Shown here one piece after another: positions 20,039-30,075 of a stretch of DNA of 64,000 nt. Each line of letters begins with the position of its first letter. Position 1 is the first letter of the stretch. The stretch is taken from assembly GCA_900466005.1 (NCBI GenBank), contig UEGQ01000008.1, positions 124,001-188,000 on the forward strand, given 5' to 3'. A model generated the notes under the pieces. That model had not been told where the DNA came from. It did no database searches and saw only the letters and a list, made by a program, of their open reading frames with translations. The position numbers were made by a program, and so were the translations under genes. The stretch comes from Hyphomicrobiales bacterium. GTDB taxonomy: Bacteria > Pseudomonadota > Alphaproteobacteria > Rhizobiales > Rhizobiaceae.

Positions 20039-20351
20039 ATTCCCTACCATTTTTCCAAAAGGACAGACAGCCAGGCTATACACAGGCATGGTTAACAAAC
20101 GCGCATGCGCATGACCGGCATCCCGGAAATCGGCCATCCGAACAGGAGGGCCACGCGGCGCTTCTTCCTCCCCGGCGCTCCCATATCAATATGGCCAATT
20201 CGTGTCACCGGCCGCCACTCACGAATCCGTGTCGTCCTGCGCCATCCAACGCACGCAGGCGCCGTGGCGGGCAAATTGCTGCCGCCAGGCGCCTCGTCGT
20301 GCGACTGCATGACTGGAGGAAAATGCAGTACCTCGCAGTGCCCCTTGTGGA
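20039..20351. promoter_or_regulatory. Upstream region of the L,D-transpeptidase gene with a perfect palindrome
   Basis: 313 bases between ldtR stop and ldtP start, without a credible gene. A perfect six-base inverted repeat CCATAT-CA-ATATGG lies at 20181-20194, about 145 bases upstream of the transpeptidase start. It is A/T-rich within GC-rich DNA. It is a candidate operator for the adjacent MarR-type regulator, but I cannot match it to a published LdtR site. Confidence 0.4.
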
Positions 20352-20861
20352 TCAGAGGCGGTAGAGGATCTGGTCGTTCCAGAAGCGGTCGAGGCGCTGC
20401 AGGAGCTTGTTCATCTGGGTGAACTCGTCCGAACCGATGCCACCGACCTTCTGGATCGAGCCGATGTGGCGCTCGTAAAGACGGGCGACGGTCTCCGCGA
20501 CTTCCTGGCCCTTGTCGGTCAGGCTGATGCGGACCGAACGGCGGTCGATGCGCGAGCGCTGGTGATTGATGAAGCCGAGGTCGACCAGCTTCTTGACGTT
20601 GTACGACACGTTCGAGCCGAGATAGTAGCCCCGCGAGCGCAGCTCGCCGGCGGTCAGCTCCGAATTGCCGATGTTGAAGAGAAGGAGCGCCTGGACGGCG
20701 TTGACGTCGCTGCGACCCTGGCGGTCGAACTCGTCCTTGATGACGTCCAGAAGGCGGCGATGCAGCCGCTCGACCAGGTGGAGCGATTCCAGATAGAGCG
20801 AGCGGATTGCATCGTCATGCGGGTCATGTGTTGCCGGCTGCGGCTTCAGTTTCGTGTTCAT
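20352..20861 (-). CDS. ldtR: MarR-type regulator LdtR
   Basis: A 169-residue winged-helix regulator. The ATG at 20861 has GAGG nine bases upstream; another ATG five codons earlier is possible. The DNA-binding part has ELRSRGYYLGSNVSYNVKKL and RSRIDRRSVRISLTDKG, which I recognise as the LdtR family. Known family members bind small ligands and activate the L,D-transpeptidase gene under osmotic stress. Here it lies upstream of that gene on the same strand with a 313-base gap holding a palindrome. Confidence 0.85.
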   Translation of the reverse strand: MNTKLKPQPATHDPHDDAIRSLYLESLHLVERLHRRLLDVIKDEFDRQGRSDVNAVQALLLFNIGNSELTAGELRSRGYYLGSNVSYNVKKLVDLGFINHQRSRIDRRSVRISLTDKGQEVAETVARLYERHIGSIQKVGGIGSDEFTQMNKLLQRLDRFWNDQILYRL

Positions 20862-20992
20862 GTCGATCTGCCTCACTGTTTGTCTGGCGGCTTTTGGTTT
20901 TCTTCCCGCCTTGTGAGGAACACTATCGAATGCGCCTAAAATTCTATTTAAAATGCAGGCTTAACAGGAGCTTACCGAAAGCTGAGTGTCGA

Positions 20993-21430
20993 TCAGGGTA
21001 AATCAACCCTTATCTCCTGGGCCTTGCGGCGCTGTTCCAGCCAGAGCGCGGCACGGAACGCGAGGTAGACGACGACCACCGCCGAGTGCATCGGAACGAC
21101 GAGATTGTTGCTGCCGTAGACGCTGCTCCAGACACCATACATCAGGATCTGGGCGCCGGCCGCGGCGACCCAGATCACCGGCCCCCAGGAGACGGCGAGC
21201 CAGAGCCCGAGGGCGGCGACGGGAAAGACGACTGCGAGACTGCTGGCGGCGACTTTCCACGGCAGGTTCAGGAGATCGAAGCGGGCGCTGCCGCCGAACG
21301 AATAGCCGACGAGCATCGCCCAGTACTGTAGGCCGAACCACAGGCAGGAGACCGCGACCAACCGGAGGAAGGTCACGAACAGGGTCTCCGTCAGGCTGCG
21401 TTTCGGCACGTGCGGCGAATCAGCTTCCAT
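20993..21430 (-). CDS. Small polytopic membrane protein (probably DUF6163)
   Basis: A 145-residue inner-membrane protein with about four hydrophobic helices: LRLVAVSCLWFGLQYW, ASSLAVVFPVAALGLWLAV, GPVIWVAAAGAQILMYG and MHSAVVVVYLAFRAAL. The start at 21430 (MEADSPHVPKRSLTE) is preferred; the frame extends 26 residues upstream. It ends with basic LEQRRKAQEIRVDLP. It lies between ldtR and divergent hemB, a place where rhizobia carry a conserved small membrane protein. Function unknown. Confidence 0.75.
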   Translation of the reverse strand: MEADSPHVPKRSLTETLFVTFLRLVAVSCLWFGLQYWAMLVGYSFGGSARFDLLNLPWKVAASSLAVVFPVAALGLWLAVSWGPVIWVAAAGAQILMYGVWSSVYGSNNLVVPMHSAVVVVYLAFRAALWLEQRRKAQEIRVDLP

Positions 21431-21639
21431 CCGCAAAACATAGGCGGACGCCAGAGCCGCCGCCAGCGGCTTGCGGTGAAAAGGCGGGGACTGCCGGTCT
21501 TCGCCCACAGCGCATCGGTCGAAGCGCCGACAGCCGGCGCTGCAACGTCCGAAGGGGCTGCGACGACGTTTGCTTTTGCACGGCTCTGCTCTCGTGCTAT
21601 GCAGCCGGCGGTTTGAGCCACCAAGCGAGGACGAGTGCC

Positions 21640-22653
21640 ATGACGCAGGACAAAACCCACCTTGTCGACGAGATTACCGGTCACCGGCGGATGCGACGCA
21701 ACCGCAAGGCCGACTGGACGCGGCGACTTGTGCTCGAGAACCGGCTGACCGTCGACGACCTGATCTGGCCGATCTTCATCATTCCGGGCACCGGCATCGT
21801 CGAACCGATCGCCGCGATGCCGGGCGTCAACCGCATGTCCGTCGACAAGGCCGTGGAAGCGGCGAAGGCCGCGGCCGATCTCGGCATCCCGGCGCTCGCG
21901 ACCTTTCCGAACGTCGAGATGGAACTGCGCGACCAGACGGGATCACAGATCCTCGAAGCCAACAACCTCATCAATCGCACCACCGCGGCGATCAAGAAGG
22001 CCGTGCCGAATATCGGGGTCATCACCGATGTGGCGCTCGACCCGTTCACCAGCCACGGCCATGACGGCATCCTGCGCGACGGCGAGATCGTCAACGACGA
22101 AACGGTCGACCAGATCGTCCGGGCGGCTGTGCTGCAGGCCGACGCCGGCTCCGACATCATCGCCCCCTCCGACATGATGGACGGCCGCATCGGCGCGATT
22201 CGCCGCGGCCTCGACGCCGCCGGCCACCAGTCGGTCGGCATCATGTCCTATGCGACGAAGTTCGCCTCCTGCTACTACGGCCCCTATCGCGAGGCGATCT
22301 CGACCGGCGGCCTGCTGAAAGGCGACAAGAAGAGCTACTACATCGATCCGGCGAACGGCACCGAAGCAATGCGCGATGCGGCCCTCGACGTCGAGGAAGG
22401 CGCCGACATGTTGATGGTGAAGCCGGGCCTGCCCTATCTCGACGTCTGCTGGCGGATGAAGGAAGCCTTCGGCCTGCCCGTCTTCGCCTACCAGGTTTCC
22501 GGCGAATACGCGCAGATCAAGGCCGCGGCGATGAACGGCTGGATCGACGAGGAGAAGGCGATGATGGAAACGCTGCTCTGCTTCAAGCGGGCGGGCTGCG
22601 ACGGCATCCTCACCTATTTCGCGATGGATGTCGCAAGAAAGCTTGCGAAATAA
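21640..22653 (+). CDS. hemB: Porphobilinogen synthase (delta-aminolevulinic acid dehydratase)
   Basis: Condenses two 5-aminolevulinate molecules to porphobilinogen in heme synthesis. With the ATG at 21640 it has 337 residues. The Schiff-base lysines are in MSYATKFASCYYGP and MLMVKPGLPYLD. The metal-site region DVALDPFTSHGHDG lacks the cysteines of Zn enzymes and so belongs to the Mg-type (plant/alphaproteobacterial) class. The open frame reaches far upstream, but antisense to the small membrane protein gene and without similarity. Confidence 0.97.
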   Translation: MTQDKTHLVDEITGHRRMRRNRKADWTRRLVLENRLTVDDLIWPIFIIPGTGIVEPIAAMPGVNRMSVDKAVEAAKAAADLGIPALATFPNVEMELRDQTGSQILEANNLINRTTAAIKKAVPNIGVITDVALDPFTSHGHDGILRDGEIVNDETVDQIVRAAVLQADAGSDIIAPSDMMDGRIGAIRRGLDAAGHQSVGIMSYATKFASCYYGPYREAISTGGLLKGDKKSYYIDPANGTEAMRDAALDVEEGADMLMVKPGLPYLDVCWRMKEAFGLPVFAYQVSGEYAQIKAAAMNGWIDEEKAMMETLLCFKRAGCDGILTYFAMDVARKLAK

Positions 22654-22732
22654 AGGCGATGCCCAGCCGGAGCGGATTGCCAACGTCCGCCCGGCACCCC
22701 ATATGCGTCTTCAATCGAAAGGAGCGCATGTC

Positions 22733-23191
22733 ATGACCTACAATCCCAATCCGCTCTATGCGGCCCCGGACGACTGGCGGGCCTATAGCGGGGTTCTGTC
22801 GCGGCGCGTGTTCGCCTTCATCATCGACTACCTGATCATCGCACTCCTGTGGATCCCGGCGGCCGTGCTCGTCTTTTTCGTCGGCATCCTGACGCTCGGC
22901 CTCGGCTTCCTGCTCTATCCGATCCTGTTCTTCGTCGTCGCCGGCCTCTATTTCGGCATCTCGCTGGCGGGGCCGTTCCAGGCGACGCCCGGCATGCGCG
23001 CGATGGGGATCGCCATGGTGCGGCTCGACGGGCGCAAGATCGACTTCGTCACCGCGATCGCGCATCTCGCGCTCTTCTGGATCCTGAACTCGGTGCTGAC
23101 GCCGCTGATCCTGCTTGCCGGCCTCTTCACCGAACGCTCGCGTCTGGTCCACGATTTCCTCGTCGGCACTGCCACCATCCGCACGGCCTGA
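22733..23191 (+). CDS. RDD family membrane protein
   Basis: A 152-residue inner-membrane protein of the RDD family. The name-giving residues are visible in SRRVFAFIIDYLII, and TPGMRAMGI follows a hydrophobic hairpin. About three helices. The ATG at 22733 is preceded by AAAGGAG. It follows hemB by about 80 bases. Some RDD proteins act as Na+(K+)/H+ antiporters, but most are uncharacterised; no function is assigned here. Confidence 0.85.
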   Translation: MTYNPNPLYAAPDDWRAYSGVLSRRVFAFIIDYLIIALLWIPAAVLVFFVGILTLGLGFLLYPILFFVVAGLYFGISLAGPFQATPGMRAMGIAMVRLDGRKIDFVTAIAHLALFWILNSVLTPLILLAGLFTERSRLVHDFLVGTATIRTA

Positions 23192-23372
23192 CGAAGGCCA
23201 CGATGTCGGGGCAGGCGCACAGGACACCTGCCCCGGTTCTCTACCGCGCAAGAATATTTCCTGGACCTCGCGACATTTGAAACGCTAGGACTGTTCCGCT
23301 CGCCCTTGGATCGACATAAAGGGCCGTGTCCGGACCGCCCGATCCGGCCGGCCCCTGCAGCGGAACCAATGA

Positions 23373-25202
23373 ATGCTGGACTTCCACCTCGTCGCGACCT
23401 TCGTCGTCATCCTCGCCACGATCATCGCCTTCGCAAGCGACCGCTATTCGGTGGAGGCGGTCTCGCTCGGTTCGCTCGCCACACTTCTCGCGATCTTCGG
23501 CGCCTTTCCGATGCGCACCCCGGACGGAAGCGTGCTCGGGCCGGATGCACTGCTCGCAGGCTTCGGCAATCCGGCGCTTGCGACCGTCATCGCGCTCTTG
23601 ATCGTCGGCCAGGGCCTCTTCGCGACGGACGCCCTGGAGCGCCCTGCCCGCGTTCTCGGCAATCTCGGCGCCAACCGGCCGTGGCTCACGATCACCATCA
23701 TCCTCGGCGTCACCGGCACCACCAGCGCCTTCCTCAACAATACGCCGGTCGTCGTCATCTTCATTCCGATCCTGACGGTGGTCGCGGCGCAACAAAGAGT
23801 GCCGAGCTACAAGATCTTTATGCCGCTCTCGTTCATTACCATCCTCGGCGGCATGACGACCGTCATCGGCTCCTCGACCAACATGATCGCCGCGGGGCTT
23901 GCGGCGCAGGAGGGCCTCCAGATCGGCTTCTTCGACCTGACCGGCATGGGCGCGATACTCGCCGCCGTCGGCAGCGTCTACGTGCTGATCCTCTTGCCTC
24001 GCCTTCTCAAGGACCGCGTGTCGGCAGCGACGCGCGAAAACCAGGTCACCGGCACGCAGTTCGTCGGCGAGATCCTGCTGACCGCAGGCCATCGCTATAT
24101 CGGCATGACCTCCAAGGCCGGGTTCTTTCCCGAAATTCGTGATCTGACGCCACGTCTGCTCCTGCGCCGCGACGTGCCGATCCGCCCGCCCTTCGAGAAC
24201 ATCACCCTGATGCCGGGCGACATTCTGATCGTGACGGGGACGCGCAAGGCCTTCATGGATGCAATCGCCAAGGGCGAGAAGGGAGCGACCGGACTGGAAG
24301 GCGAGGACGGCTACAGCAGCAACATCGACGTCGTGCCGCCCGGCGCCCATTACCACATCATCGAGGCCGTGATCGCCCCCGGCTCGCGTTACGAAGGCCG
24401 CACGATCCAGCTCTCCGGCCTGCAGGCGCAGTTCGACGTCGCCGTCTTCGGCGTGCAGCGCAAGAGCCGCATGGCGCGCACCGCCCTTTCCGAGATACGG
24501 CTCGAAGCCGGCGATACGCTCCTGATCGGCGGCACGATGGACGCCCTCGCCGCGATGCGAGGCAACCACGACATCCTCCTGCTCGAGTACTCGGCCGAAT
24601 CCGTGCCGCAGAAGCGCAAGGCGAGGATCGCCGCCGCAGTCTTCACCGGCATCGTGTTGCTCTCGGCCTTCGATATATCCCCGATCGTGGTCAACGCCAT
24701 CGTCGGTGCCGGCCTGATGATCGCGCTTGGCTGCCTGACGCTCAATCAGGCAAGCCGCGCCTTCGACAAACAGATCTACCTGATGATCGGCACCGCGATC
24801 GCGCTCGCGACCGCGCTGGAGCATACCGGCGGGGCCTCGCTGATCGCGCAGGAGACGATCGCCCTGATGGATGGCGCGCCGACCGCCGTCTTGCTTTCCG
24901 TGCTCTTCCTTCTGATGGCGGTGCTGACCAACATCCTCTCGAACAACGCCGTCGCCGCGCTCTTCATGCCGATTGCACTCGACGTCGCGCATCGCGTCGG
25001 CGCACCGCCCGGCGCCTTTGCCGCCGCGGTGATCTATGCCGCCAATTGTTCCTTCGCGACCCCCGTCGGCTACCAGACCAACCTGCTCGTGATGGGACCG
25101 GGCCACTACCGCTTCGCCGATTTCATGAAGGCCGGCACACCGCTCGTCATCATCATATGGTTGACGTTTTCCATTCTTGCGCCATGGTATTATGGACTGT
25201 AG
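23373..25202 (+). CDS. SLC13/DASS-type permease with TrkA-C domains
   Basis: A 609-residue anion transporter of the SLC13 (divalent anion:Na+ symporter) superfamily. The membrane halves (about residues 1-200 and 400-609) carry the paired SNT-like motifs SSTNMIAAG and TNILSNNAVAALFMPIAL, with SAFLNNTPVVVIFIPIL in the first half. Between them are two RCK_C/TrkA_C modules, ending LMPGDILIVTG and LEAGDTLLIGG. This arrangement suits sulfate, phosphate or dicarboxylate; the substrate cannot be told from sequence. The gene stands alone between RDD and bpt, all on plus. Confidence 0.9.
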   Translation: MLDFHLVATFVVILATIIAFASDRYSVEAVSLGSLATLLAIFGAFPMRTPDGSVLGPDALLAGFGNPALATVIALLIVGQGLFATDALERPARVLGNLGANRPWLTITIILGVTGTTSAFLNNTPVVVIFIPILTVVAAQQRVPSYKIFMPLSFITILGGMTTVIGSSTNMIAAGLAAQEGLQIGFFDLTGMGAILAAVGSVYVLILLPRLLKDRVSAATRENQVTGTQFVGEILLTAGHRYIGMTSKAGFFPEIRDLTPRLLLRRDVPIRPPFENITLMPGDILIVTGTRKAFMDAIAKGEKGATGLEGEDGYSSNIDVVPPGAHYHIIEAVIAPGSRYEGRTIQLSGLQAQFDVAVFGVQRKSRMARTALSEIRLEAGDTLLIGGTMDALAAMRGNHDILLLEYSAESVPQKRKARIAAAVFTGIVLLSAFDISPIVVNAIVGAGLMIALGCLTLNQASRAFDKQIYLMIGTAIALATALEHTGGASLIAQETIALMDGAPTAVLLSVLFLLMAVLTNILSNNAVAALFMPIALDVAHRVGAPPGAFAAAVIYAANCSFATPVGYQTNLLVMGPGHYRFADFMKAGTPLVIIIWLTFSILAPWYYGL

Positions 25203-25229
25203 CCGCGAAAGGATCGGGCCCCGGCCACG

Positions 25230-25997
25230 ATGAACACCCAGACGTCCCCTTCCCCGCAGTTCTACCTGACGTCGCCCGCGCCGTGTCCCTACCTGCCGGG
25301 TGAGAAGGAACGGAAGGTCTTCACCCATCTCGTCGGCCCGCGGGCGACCGAGATGAATGATCTCTTGACGCAGGGCGGTTTTCGCCGCTCGCAGAACATC
25401 GCCTACCGGCCGGCCTGCGAATCCTGCCGGGCCTGCGTCTCCGTGCGTATTCTGGCCCAGGAATTCGCGCCCGGCCGCTCCTTCCGTCGGGTGCTCGCCG
25501 CCAACAGCGACATCGTCGCGACGGCTTGTCCGGCGCAACCCTCGTCCGAACAGTTCAGCCTCTTCCGCCGCTACCTCGATCATCGCCACCAGAGCGGGGG
25601 CATGTCCGACATGACGGCACTCGACTATGCGATCATGGTCGAGGACACCCATGTGCAGACCAGGATCATCGAATACCGCCTGCGCGCGCCCGGCGACGGA
25701 CTGAAGGCGCAGCCGAAGGGAGAACTGGTCGCCGTCGCCCTGAGTGACCTCATGAGCGACGGGCTGTCGATGGTCTATTCGTTCTTCAACCCGGCCATGG
25801 AGAAGCGCTCCCTCGGCACGCTGATGGTCCTCGACCACGTGAGCCGGGCGAAGGCACTCGGGCTGCCGCACGTCTATCTCGGCTACTGGGTCAAGGGGTC
25901 GGACAAGATGGGCTACAAGATCCGCTTCCAGCCGCAGGAGCACCTCCTGAGTCAGGGATGGCAGCGTTACACATCCTCCGAAGCCTCCGACGACTAG
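25230..25997 (+). CDS. bpt: Aspartate/glutamate leucyltransferase (Bpt, N-degron pathway)
   Basis: Transfers leucine from Leu-tRNA to N-terminal Asp or Glu so that ClpS/ClpAP can degrade the protein. The 255-residue sequence has [16 protein letters not shown] near the N terminus, the cysteine cluster [16 protein letters not shown], and the acetyltransferase-like core [16 protein letters not shown] with [17 protein letters not shown]. Usual length for bacterial members of the ATE family. It follows the permease by 27 bases. Confidence 0.94.
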   Translation: MNTQTSPSPQFYLTSPAPCPYLPGEKERKVFTHLVGPRATEMNDLLTQGGFRRSQNIAYRPACESCRACVSVRILAQEFAPGRSFRRVLAANSDIVATACPAQPSSEQFSLFRRYLDHRHQSGGMSDMTALDYAIMVEDTHVQTRIIEYRLRAPGDGLKAQPKGELVAVALSDLMSDGLSMVYSFFNPAMEKRSLGTLMVLDHVSRAKALGLPHVYLGYWVKGSDKMGYKIRFQPQEHLLSQGWQRYTSSEASDD

Positions 25998-26233
25998 GGC
26001 CGGCTTCCGTCGAGGCTTTGCGGCGTCGACATGGGCGATTTTCGCCATATCCCTTCAGGACGCGGCGGATTTTTGCTCCGGATGCATCGGAACGGCCTTG
26101 TCGAGGTGGGCTCTACGGCGGAAATTCCTCCTGTCCGGAGACAAAACCCAACTGCGCCGCGCCCGCTGCACCGCATCGGCGATGGCCGGCCGCCGTTCCG
26201 GACCTCCCGCCGCCTGCAGCCCGGCGTCTGAGC

Positions 26234-27349
26234 TCAGGCGTCACGCACGAGGACCGCCTCGACCGGCCGGCGAGGCGAATAGGGCATGGCCGGAGCATAG
26301 CCGAAGCGGAGCACGAGATCGGGACGGCGTCCCTCCAGCCCCGCGACGCTCGCGACATCCGCACGCAGTGCGGCGACTTCCACCGGCTGGTTGACGAAGG
26401 CGGTCCGGATGCCGAGCGCGGTCGCCGTCAGGCAGAAGCGCTGGCAGGCGCGTCCTGCGGCGATCCATCCGGCTGGATTTTCCGGCGCGGCGGAGAAGAC
26501 CGCAATTCCCGCGGAGCTGTCCATCTGCCGCGCGTACTTGTCGGCCTCGGAGCGGGGCTTGAACGCCACGTCGAAGGCGTGCGGCCCGAGCCACTCCGGC
26601 AGTGCGGGATTGCCGCTCGCCGCGGCGTACAGCCCGTCACCCCTCCCGATTGCCGCCGAGGGGCTGAAGCGGATCCATCGCTTGAGTTCGGCGACGAAGG
26701 CACGATCCGCCATCTGCGCGTCGTTGCCGGCGATCACGAGGTCCCGCATCCGGCCGACCGCACCCTGATCGGTCAGCAGAGCCAGATGGACGCCATCGAC
26801 GGCGGCACTCCTGCGGAGTCGCTCGAGGTCGGCGGATGGAACCGGCCGGCCGTCATAGACGCTGCGTGTCGACTGCCTCCTCGGAATGGCGGCGAACATC
26901 TTCCAGGTGTCGGGATCGGCCGCCATACCATCGCTGATGAAAGCCAGCGATGCTCCCGTTTCATCACCGTCCCGCGTCACCGCGACCGCGCCGGGGCGCC
27001 CCGTTGCGATCGCCGCGATGGCCAGATTCTCGACGGCACAGCCGAGGCTGACATAGAGATGGTGATCATCCGGATCGACGATCGGCGTGCGACGGGAGAA
27101 GTCCGGCCTGATGGTAATGCCGCGCTCCGACGTCTGAAAGCGCCAGGGCTGCGTATTGTGTCCGTTGGCCGCGAGCGTGGCGTAGCGCACGAGGCCACGA
27201 TCCGTTGCAGGTGGTGTCAGCGGAACGCGCAGATCCCTGGAATAGCGGGCGTAACGAGCGGCCGCGCGCCTCGCCTCCACGACGATGCCGGCGCCGCCGA
27301 GCGCCAGTGCCGCGGAGCCTCCGGTCAAGATTCCACGTCGCGTCAGCAT
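26234..27349 (-). CDS. Nitroreductase-like (Acg family) protein with Tat-type signal
   Basis: A 371-residue protein with an RR-type leader (MLTRRGILTGGSAALALGG) suggesting Tat export, then an FMN-binding nitroreductase-like fold. Diagnostic are LAANGHNTQPWRF near residue 63 and, at the C terminus, AAGRACQRFCLTATALGIRTAF and LRFGYAPAMPYSPRR, as in Acg/Tm1586-type proteins. Substrate unknown. It stands alone; 236 bases separate it from bpt and 230 from parC, and I see no gene in either gap. Confidence 0.78.
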   Translation of the reverse strand: MLTRRGILTGGSAALALGGAGIVVEARRAAARYARYSRDLRVPLTPPATDRGLVRYATLAANGHNTQPWRFQTSERGITIRPDFSRRTPIVDPDDHHLYVSLGCAVENLAIAAIATGRPGAVAVTRDGDETGASLAFISDGMAADPDTWKMFAAIPRRQSTRSVYDGRPVPSADLERLRRSAAVDGVHLALLTDQGAVGRMRDLVIAGNDAQMADRAFVAELKRWIRFSPSAAIGRGDGLYAAASGNPALPEWLGPHAFDVAFKPRSEADKYARQMDSSAGIAVFSAAPENPAGWIAAGRACQRFCLTATALGIRTAFVNQPVEVAALRADVASVAGLEGRRPDLVLRFGYAPAMPYSPRRPVEAVLVRDA

Positions 27350-27579
27350 CCGGCTACCTTCCGTCGATCAAAGGAGAAACGATACAACCGAAGGATAACG
27401 ATACGGTGGCGGCGATCAACCCCCACGAGAGGAAAACGCACCGGCAAAATTGACGGTGGAGTGGCCGAGCGGCCGCTGCTCGCTGGGACTCGAGGCCGGC
27501 GACAGTATCGAGTTGGAGGAAGTGGACGGCATTGTGCAACTCGTACCTGAAACGATCACACCCTGCCCCGTCGCTGATC

Positions 27580-29856
27580 TCAGCCGGAGAACTTGCCGCT
27601 CCGCGGGAAGCCCTTCGGCACCAGCCGTCCGGCGGAGGCGCGGTCGCCCATCCACTCGACCAGTTCGTCCTTGCTCTTGGTGAAGACGCGGCCGGCGCTG
27701 TCCTCCCAGGTCAGACCGTCGGCGATCGCGAAGCACTTCACGTCGGAAATACCGCCGTCCTTGTAGCGCTGCAGGCGTACGCCCTTGCCGCGCGACATCT
27801 CCGGCACCTGCATGAGCGGGAAGACCAGAAGCTTGCGATTCTCGCCGACGACGGCGACATGGTCGCCGGTGACCGGCACGACGAGCTTCGTCTCGTCCGG
27901 CATGCCGACGTTCATGATCTGCTTGCCCTTGCGGGTATTGGCGACCATCTCGCCTTCCGGGATCACGAAGCCATTGCCTGCCGTGGAGGCGAGCAGGAGC
28001 TTGCGCGAGGGGTCGTGCACGAAGGCCGTCAGCACATCCTGATCGTTCTCCATGTCGACCATGATGCGGATCGGCTCACCATGACCGCGGCCGCCGGGCA
28101 GCTTGTCGCCGCCGAGCGTGAAGACCTTGCCGCCGGTGGTAACCAGCAGGATCTTGTCCGTGGTCTGCGCCGGGAAGGCGACCCTGAGGCCGTCGCCCTC
28201 CTTGAAGGTGAGGCTCGACGTATCGGAAATATGGCCCTTGAGGGCGCGGATCCATCCCTTTTCCGAGACGACGACGGTGATCGGCTCCTTCTCGATCATT
28301 GCCTGCTGGATCGCCTCGATATCGGCGTCCGGTGCATTCGAGAAGGTGGTGCGGCGGCGACCGAGTTCCGTCGCCTTGGCATACTTCTTCTTGACCTCGC
28401 CGATCTCCCAGGCAACCGTCTGCCACTGCTTGTCGTCGGAGGCGAGCAGGGACTCGATCTCGGCCTTTTCGGCGGAGAGTTCCTCGTGCTCCTTGCGGAT
28501 CTCGAACTCCTCGAGCTTGCGCAGATTGCGCAGCCGCATGTTGAGGATCGCCTCGGCTTGTACGTCGGTCAGGTCCCATCTCGCGATCATGACCGGTTTC
28601 GGCTCGTCCTCTTCGCGGATGATCCGGATCACCTCGTCGAGGTTGAGGTAGGCGATCAGCAGGCCGCCGAGAATTTCGAGACGACGATCGATCGCCGCGA
28701 GCCTGAAGCGCGAGCGGCGGATGAGCACGTCCTTGCGGTGGTCGAGCCATTCGGTCAGGACCTCGTTGAGGGCCATGACCTTCGGCACCTTGCCCATCGA
28801 GAGCACGTTCATGTTCAGCGGAATGCGGCTTTCGAGTTCCGTCAGCTTGAACAGCGACTCCATCAGCAGCGTGGCGTCGACGGTGCGGCTCTTCGGCACC
28901 AGCACGATGCGCACGTCCTCCGCCGATTCGTCGCGGATGTCCTCCAGCAGCGGCAGCCTGCGAGCGATCAGCAGCTCCGCGATTTTCTCGATGAGCCGCG
29001 ACTTCTGCACCTGATACGGGATCTGGGTGACGACGATCTGGTAGCCGCCACGGCCGAGATCCTCGGTCTCCCACTTCGCCCTGACGCGAAAACCGCCGCG
29101 GCCGGTGCGATACGTCTCGACCATGCTCTCGCGGCTCTCGATGATGATGCCGCCGGTCGGGAAATCCGGGCCCTCGATTCCGCCGCGCTGCGGGTTCGCC
29201 GGGTCGGCGATCAGTTCCTCGACGGTGGCGCCGGGATTCTTGATGAGATAGAGCGCCGCATCGCAGATCTCGTGGACATTGTGGGACGGAATGGAGGTCG
29301 CCATGCCGACGGCAATCCCGGAGGAGCCGTTGGCGAGAAGGTTCGGGAAGGCGCCCGGCAGGACCACCGGTTCCTCGTCTTCCTCGTTGTAGGTCGGGCG
29401 GAAGTCGACGGCGTCCTGGTCGATGCCTTCGAGCAGAAGCGCCGCGACCTCGGTCATCCGCGCTTCGGTGTAACGATAGGCGGCGGCGCTGTCGCCGTCG
29501 ATGTTGCCGAAATTGCCCTGCCCGTCGACGACGGGATAGCGCTGAGAGAAATCCTGTGCGAGACGCACCAGCGCGTCGTAGACCGACTGGTCGCCGTGAG
29601 GATGGAATTTACCGATGACGTCGCCGACGATGCGGGCGCACTTCTTGAACGCCGAGTTCGGCCGGATGCCCATCTCGCTCATCGCATGGATGATGCGCCG
29701 GTGCACAGGTTTCAGGCCGTCGCGCACGTCGGGGAGCGCGCGGTGCATGATCGTCGACAGCGCATAGGCAAGGTAGCGCTCCTCGAGCGCTGCCCTCAAA
29801 TCCACCGGTTGAATATTGTCGCCGCCGTCACCGGGCGGCAAAAGGCTCTTTCCCAT
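27580..29856 (-). CDS. parC: DNA topoisomerase IV subunit A
   Basis: Breakage-reunion subunit of topoisomerase IV, which decatenates daughter chromosomes. The 758-residue protein starts [20 protein letters not shown]. Conserved blocks are [16 protein letters not shown], the quinolone region [15 protein letters not shown], and the catalytic tyrosine in [10 protein letters not shown]. The C-terminal beta-pinwheel lacks a GyrA-box, and the length fits ParC rather than GyrA. It overlaps no neighbour; parE must be elsewhere. Confidence 0.95.
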   Translation of the reverse strand: MGKSLLPPGDGGDNIQPVDLRAALEERYLAYALSTIMHRALPDVRDGLKPVHRRIIHAMSEMGIRPNSAFKKCARIVGDVIGKFHPHGDQSVYDALVRLAQDFSQRYPVVDGQGNFGNIDGDSAAAYRYTEARMTEVAALLLEGIDQDAVDFRPTYNEEDEEPVVLPGAFPNLLANGSSGIAVGMATSIPSHNVHEICDAALYLIKNPGATVEELIADPANPQRGGIEGPDFPTGGIIIESRESMVETYRTGRGGFRVRAKWETEDLGRGGYQIVVTQIPYQVQKSRLIEKIAELLIARRLPLLEDIRDESAEDVRIVLVPKSRTVDATLLMESLFKLTELESRIPLNMNVLSMGKVPKVMALNEVLTEWLDHRKDVLIRRSRFRLAAIDRRLEILGGLLIAYLNLDEVIRIIREEDEPKPVMIARWDLTDVQAEAILNMRLRNLRKLEEFEIRKEHEELSAEKAEIESLLASDDKQWQTVAWEIGEVKKKYAKATELGRRRTTFSNAPDADIEAIQQAMIEKEPITVVVSEKGWIRALKGHISDTSSLTFKEGDGLRVAFPAQTTDKILLVTTGGKVFTLGGDKLPGGRGHGEPIRIMVDMENDQDVLTAFVHDPSRKLLLASTAGNGFVIPEGEMVANTRKGKQIMNVGMPDETKLVVPVTGDHVAVVGENRKLLVFPLMQVPEMSRGKGVRLQRYKDGGISDVKCFAIADGLTWEDSAGRVFTKSKDELVEWMGDRASAGRLVPKGFPRSGKFSG

Positions 29857-30075
29857 GCCCCCTTGCTAGCGGAGATGGCCCCGGACGGCAAGGAATCCGG
29901 CTGATCCGATTGTGGATTACGGCCGTTTCGGGACAACGCGCCGCAGCGACGTCCGCAGGACGATTAACCTTGCCGAAACGGCCCAACTTTCCCGCTATAC
30001 TTCTCCCGAAACTGACAGTAGGCTCCGGCGCAACCAAAGGGTTCAGTGATTACACCGATTTCAAGAGGATTCATT

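Noticed and set aside
21000..21639. Upstream extension of the hemB frame by about 210 codons
   Set aside because: Arg/Pro/Ser-rich and antisense to a membrane-protein gene; HemB normally starts at 21640.
23241..26048. Minus-strand open frame of 935 codons opposite the permease and bpt
   Set aside because: Composition is His/Asp/Arg/Gly-biased and repetitive, as expected antisense to GC-rich genes; both plus-strand genes are clear.
27459..27475. Sequence GTGGCCGAGCGG resembling the 5' part of a tRNA-Ser or tRNA-Leu
   Set aside because: No matching acceptor stem, anticodon stem or GTTCGA T-loop follows, so no cloverleaf can form.
27532..29904. Plus-strand open frame of 790 codons opposite parC
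   Set aside because: Same antisense artefact; ParC motifs on minus leave no doubt.
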